DNA of 12,438 nt from Thermoplasmatota archaeon (lineage in GTDB: Archaea; Thermoplasmatota; E2; JACPAO01; JAHFTW01): assembly GCA_028289805.1 (NCBI GenBank), contig JANQNI010000345.1:1-12438 (forward strand), read 5' to 3'. Below, piece by piece: positions 11,215-12,438 of the stretch. The notes below the pieces were generated by a model. That model had not been told where the DNA came from. It was given only the letters and a program-made list of their open reading frames with translations, and did not search any database. Each line of letters opens with the position of its first letter. Within the stretch, counting starts at the first letter, position 1. The position numbers and the translations under genes were made by a program.

Positions 11215-12438
11215 GCGTCCACCTTCCCGGCCGCGTCAATCCACTTCTGGACGGCCTTCTCGGAGAGCTTCGCCTTGGTGATGGGAACCGGGACCGACTC
11301 CTGGTCCCTCTGGATGGCCTCGAACAGCCCGGCGGCGTCGGCGGCGGCCAAAGCGCCGGGGGCGTCGATGCCGACGCGCACCAGGGCCTCGGCCGGTCGC
11401 GGCCCGACGCCGCGCACGCGCATCAGGTCGGCCACGGCGTGCCACGTCTGCAGGGTGGCGGCGGCGATGCCGGTCGACGCGTGGAGTCGCTCCAGGTCCT
11501 GCTCCAGGAGGGCCTCGACGGTCTCGACGCCGTGCTCCCGGAGCGCGGCGGCGTAGGTGGGGTCGACGTCCTCCAACTCCGTGACGGGCGTGCCCTCGTG
11601 CCCCTTGTCGGGGAAGCGGAGGGTGTCCGTGAGGGACCGGGGGCCCTTCCCCTTCAGGTCCTGGACGCGCTTGGTCAGTTCCGCCTTCTTGGCGACCTCG
11701 GCGGCGTGCTTCTGCGCCGCCTCCTTCGCCTGCGCGGCGCGCTTCTGGGCAGCTTCCTTGGCCAGGACGGCGCGCTGCTTGAGCGTGAGTTTCTCCCCGT
11801 CCGCCTTGCCGGGCGCCTCGTCCTGGGTCGCCTGGGCCTCGCTGGCCTTCTGGGCCGCGCGGCGTTTGCGGGCCTCGTCCTTGCGGGCCTTGGCCTCCTC
11901 CTTCTGGGCGGCGAGGCGGGCCTTGCGCTCGGCCTCCCGCGCGGCCTGCTGCTCCTTCTGGTGCTGCCGGGCCTCCTTGCGCAGGTCGGCGGCGGAGGGG
12001 CCCCGCGCCTCCTCCTCGGCGGGGCGCTCCTCCTCGACGACGGTGAATCCGCCGCGCGTCTTGTACTCCTCGCCGGGACGGTGGCCGAAGGCGTGGATGC
12101 GCTCCAGGTCCTTCTCCTCGTCCTCGGGCAGCCGTTCCATGACGGAGCGGCCGTCGGGCAGGCGCACCGGCTCCTGCTTCTTCGCCTCGTCCTCCTCGAC
12201 CTTCTCGAAGAGGCTGCGGCCGTCGGCGAGCTTCGGCTTGCCGGCCTCCCCGGACGTGTCGCTCTCCAGCTTGGAAAACAGGCTGCGGTCGTCGGCGAGG
12301 CGGAACCGGGCGTGGTCGTCGGGCTTGACGCGGGCGAAGCGGCGCCCGTCCTCCTCGGCGAGGCTCCAGGGGTCGGGCCTGACGTAGCCGGTGCCCCTGC
12401 GCAGCGCCTCCAGCCACTCCCGGTCCTCCCGCTCCTCG
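11211..12438 (-). CDS. Repeat protein with C-terminal helix-hairpin-helix (DUF4332-like) domain, 5' end missing
   Basis: The frame is open to the window edge, giving 408 residues without the true start. The visible N-terminal part (to about residue 110) carries a repeated motif, LADDRSLFSKLESD, LADGRSLFEKVEED, LPDGRSVMERLPED, at an exact 23-residue period. A looser fourth copy, LAEEDGRRFARVKPD, comes first. A charged A/E/K/R-rich helical region follows (about 145-270). The C-terminal 120 residues resemble DUF4332, a tandem helix-hairpin-helix domain: YAAALREHGVETVEALLEQD, TGIAAATLQTWHAVADLM, VRGVGPRPAEALVRVGI. Such domains usually bind DNA without sequence specificity. The stop overlaps the next gene's ATG by 4 nt. 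With radA downstream, a role in DNA repair or chromosome structure is a reasonable inference. An internal GTG at 12167 is an unlikely start because the repeats continue upstream. Confidence 0.85.
   Translation of the reverse strand, partial: EEREDREWLEALRRGTGYVRPDPWSLAEEDGRRFARVKPDDHARFRLADDRSLFSKLESDTSGEAGKPKLADGRSLFEKVEEDEAKKQEPVRLPDGRSVMERLPEDEEKDLERIHAFGHRPGEEYKTRGGFTVVEEERPAEEEARGPSAADLRKEARQHQKEQQAAREAERKARLAAQKEEAKARKDEARKRRAAQKASEAQATQDEAPGKADGEKLTLKQRAVLAKEAAQKRAAQAKEAAQKHAAEVAKKAELTKRVQDLKGKGPRSLTDTLRFPDKGHEGTPVTELEDVDPTYAAALREHGVETVEALLEQDLERLHASTGIAAATLQTWHAVADLMRVRGVGPRPAEALVRVGIDAPGALAAADAAGLFEAIQRDQESVPVPITKAKLSEKAVQKWIDAAGKVDA
12120..12362 (-). repeat. Tandem 69-bp-period motif repeats (DGRSLFEK type)
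   Basis: Three 42-bp units at 12258-12299, 12189-12230 and 12120-12161 encode L(A/P)D(D/G)RS(L/V)(F/M)(S/E)(K/R) motifs exactly 69 bp apart. A fourth, looser unit ends near 12362. More copies may lie beyond the window. Confidence 0.75.

Noticed and set aside
9695..11239. In-frame N-terminal extension of RadA through the whole long-helix gene
   Set aside because: The extension is a glycine/arginine-rich shadow frame, RadA is full length from 9694, and the frame of the long-helix gene fits codon bias much better.
9994..11556. Plus-strand 520-codon open frame opposite the long-helix gene
   Set aside because: Its leucine/glycine-rich product is the mirror image of the A/E/K codons on the minus strand; the minus frame has the operon overlaps and wobble pattern.
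1..12438. tRNA, rRNA, insertion sequences or attachment sites
   Set aside because: No tRNA-like cloverleaf with conserved GGTTCGAATCC-type arm, rRNA signature, transposase motif or terminal inverted repeat pair was found by eye; a tRNAscan or Infernal run would settle this.

Overview
The window is archaeal. It carries archaeal/eukaryotic-type ribosomal proteins S6e and L15e, the recombinase RadA, a HVO_0476-type zinc-finger protein, TATA-like boxes about 25-28 nt upstream of several start codons, and pyrimidine-rich terminators. Base composition is very GC-rich with strong G/C at third codon positions. The proteins are not as uniformly acidic as those of halophilic archaea. An uncultured high-GC euryarchaeal or Thermoplasmatota-like lineage is my best guess, and it is inference only.

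Layout: (1) 95-3157, plus strand. A DtxR/IdeR-type metal regulator is followed by a three-gene ABC importer: lipoprotein binding protein, ATPase and PhnE-type permease. The ATPase and permease look like the phosphonate (PhnC/PhnE) class. The binding protein, however, aligns with a single transferrin lobe: it keeps counterparts of all four transferrin iron ligands, the anion-binding threonine and the CHTG...GY.GA..C disulfide frame. I read the cluster as an iron-regulated ferric importer built on a true transferrin-type receptor. This is the most interesting feature of the window. (2) 3298-3696, rps6e with a T-rich terminator. (3) 3866-6439, a divergent pair of secreted-protein genes: a lipoprotein with Ig/PKD-like domains on the minus strand and a secreted metzincin-type zinc protease on the plus strand. 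Both appear leaderless and share one intergenic promoter region. Their codon use is visibly less GC-biased than that of the flanking housekeeping genes. (4) 6624-7262, rpl15e, with a TATA box, a leader of about 85-95 nt and a strong Shine-Dalgarno site.

(5) 7495-8601, minus strand: a 62-aa small protein, the HVO_0476-like zinc-finger protein, and a 54-aa small protein. (6) 8738-12438, minus strand: an overlapping operon. First comes a partial protein with a 23-residue repeat and a C-terminal helix-hairpin-helix (DUF4332-like) domain. Next is a 505-aa Ala/Lys/Glu/Arg-rich helical protein, then radA. The stop/start overlaps imply coordinated expression and possibly a common role in DNA repair or chromosome organisation.

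The spacers after rpl15e and after radA contain related GC-rich sequences in the same orientation relative to the upstream gene, suggesting a dispersed 3'-end element. No tRNA, rRNA, CRISPR array or insertion sequence was seen.
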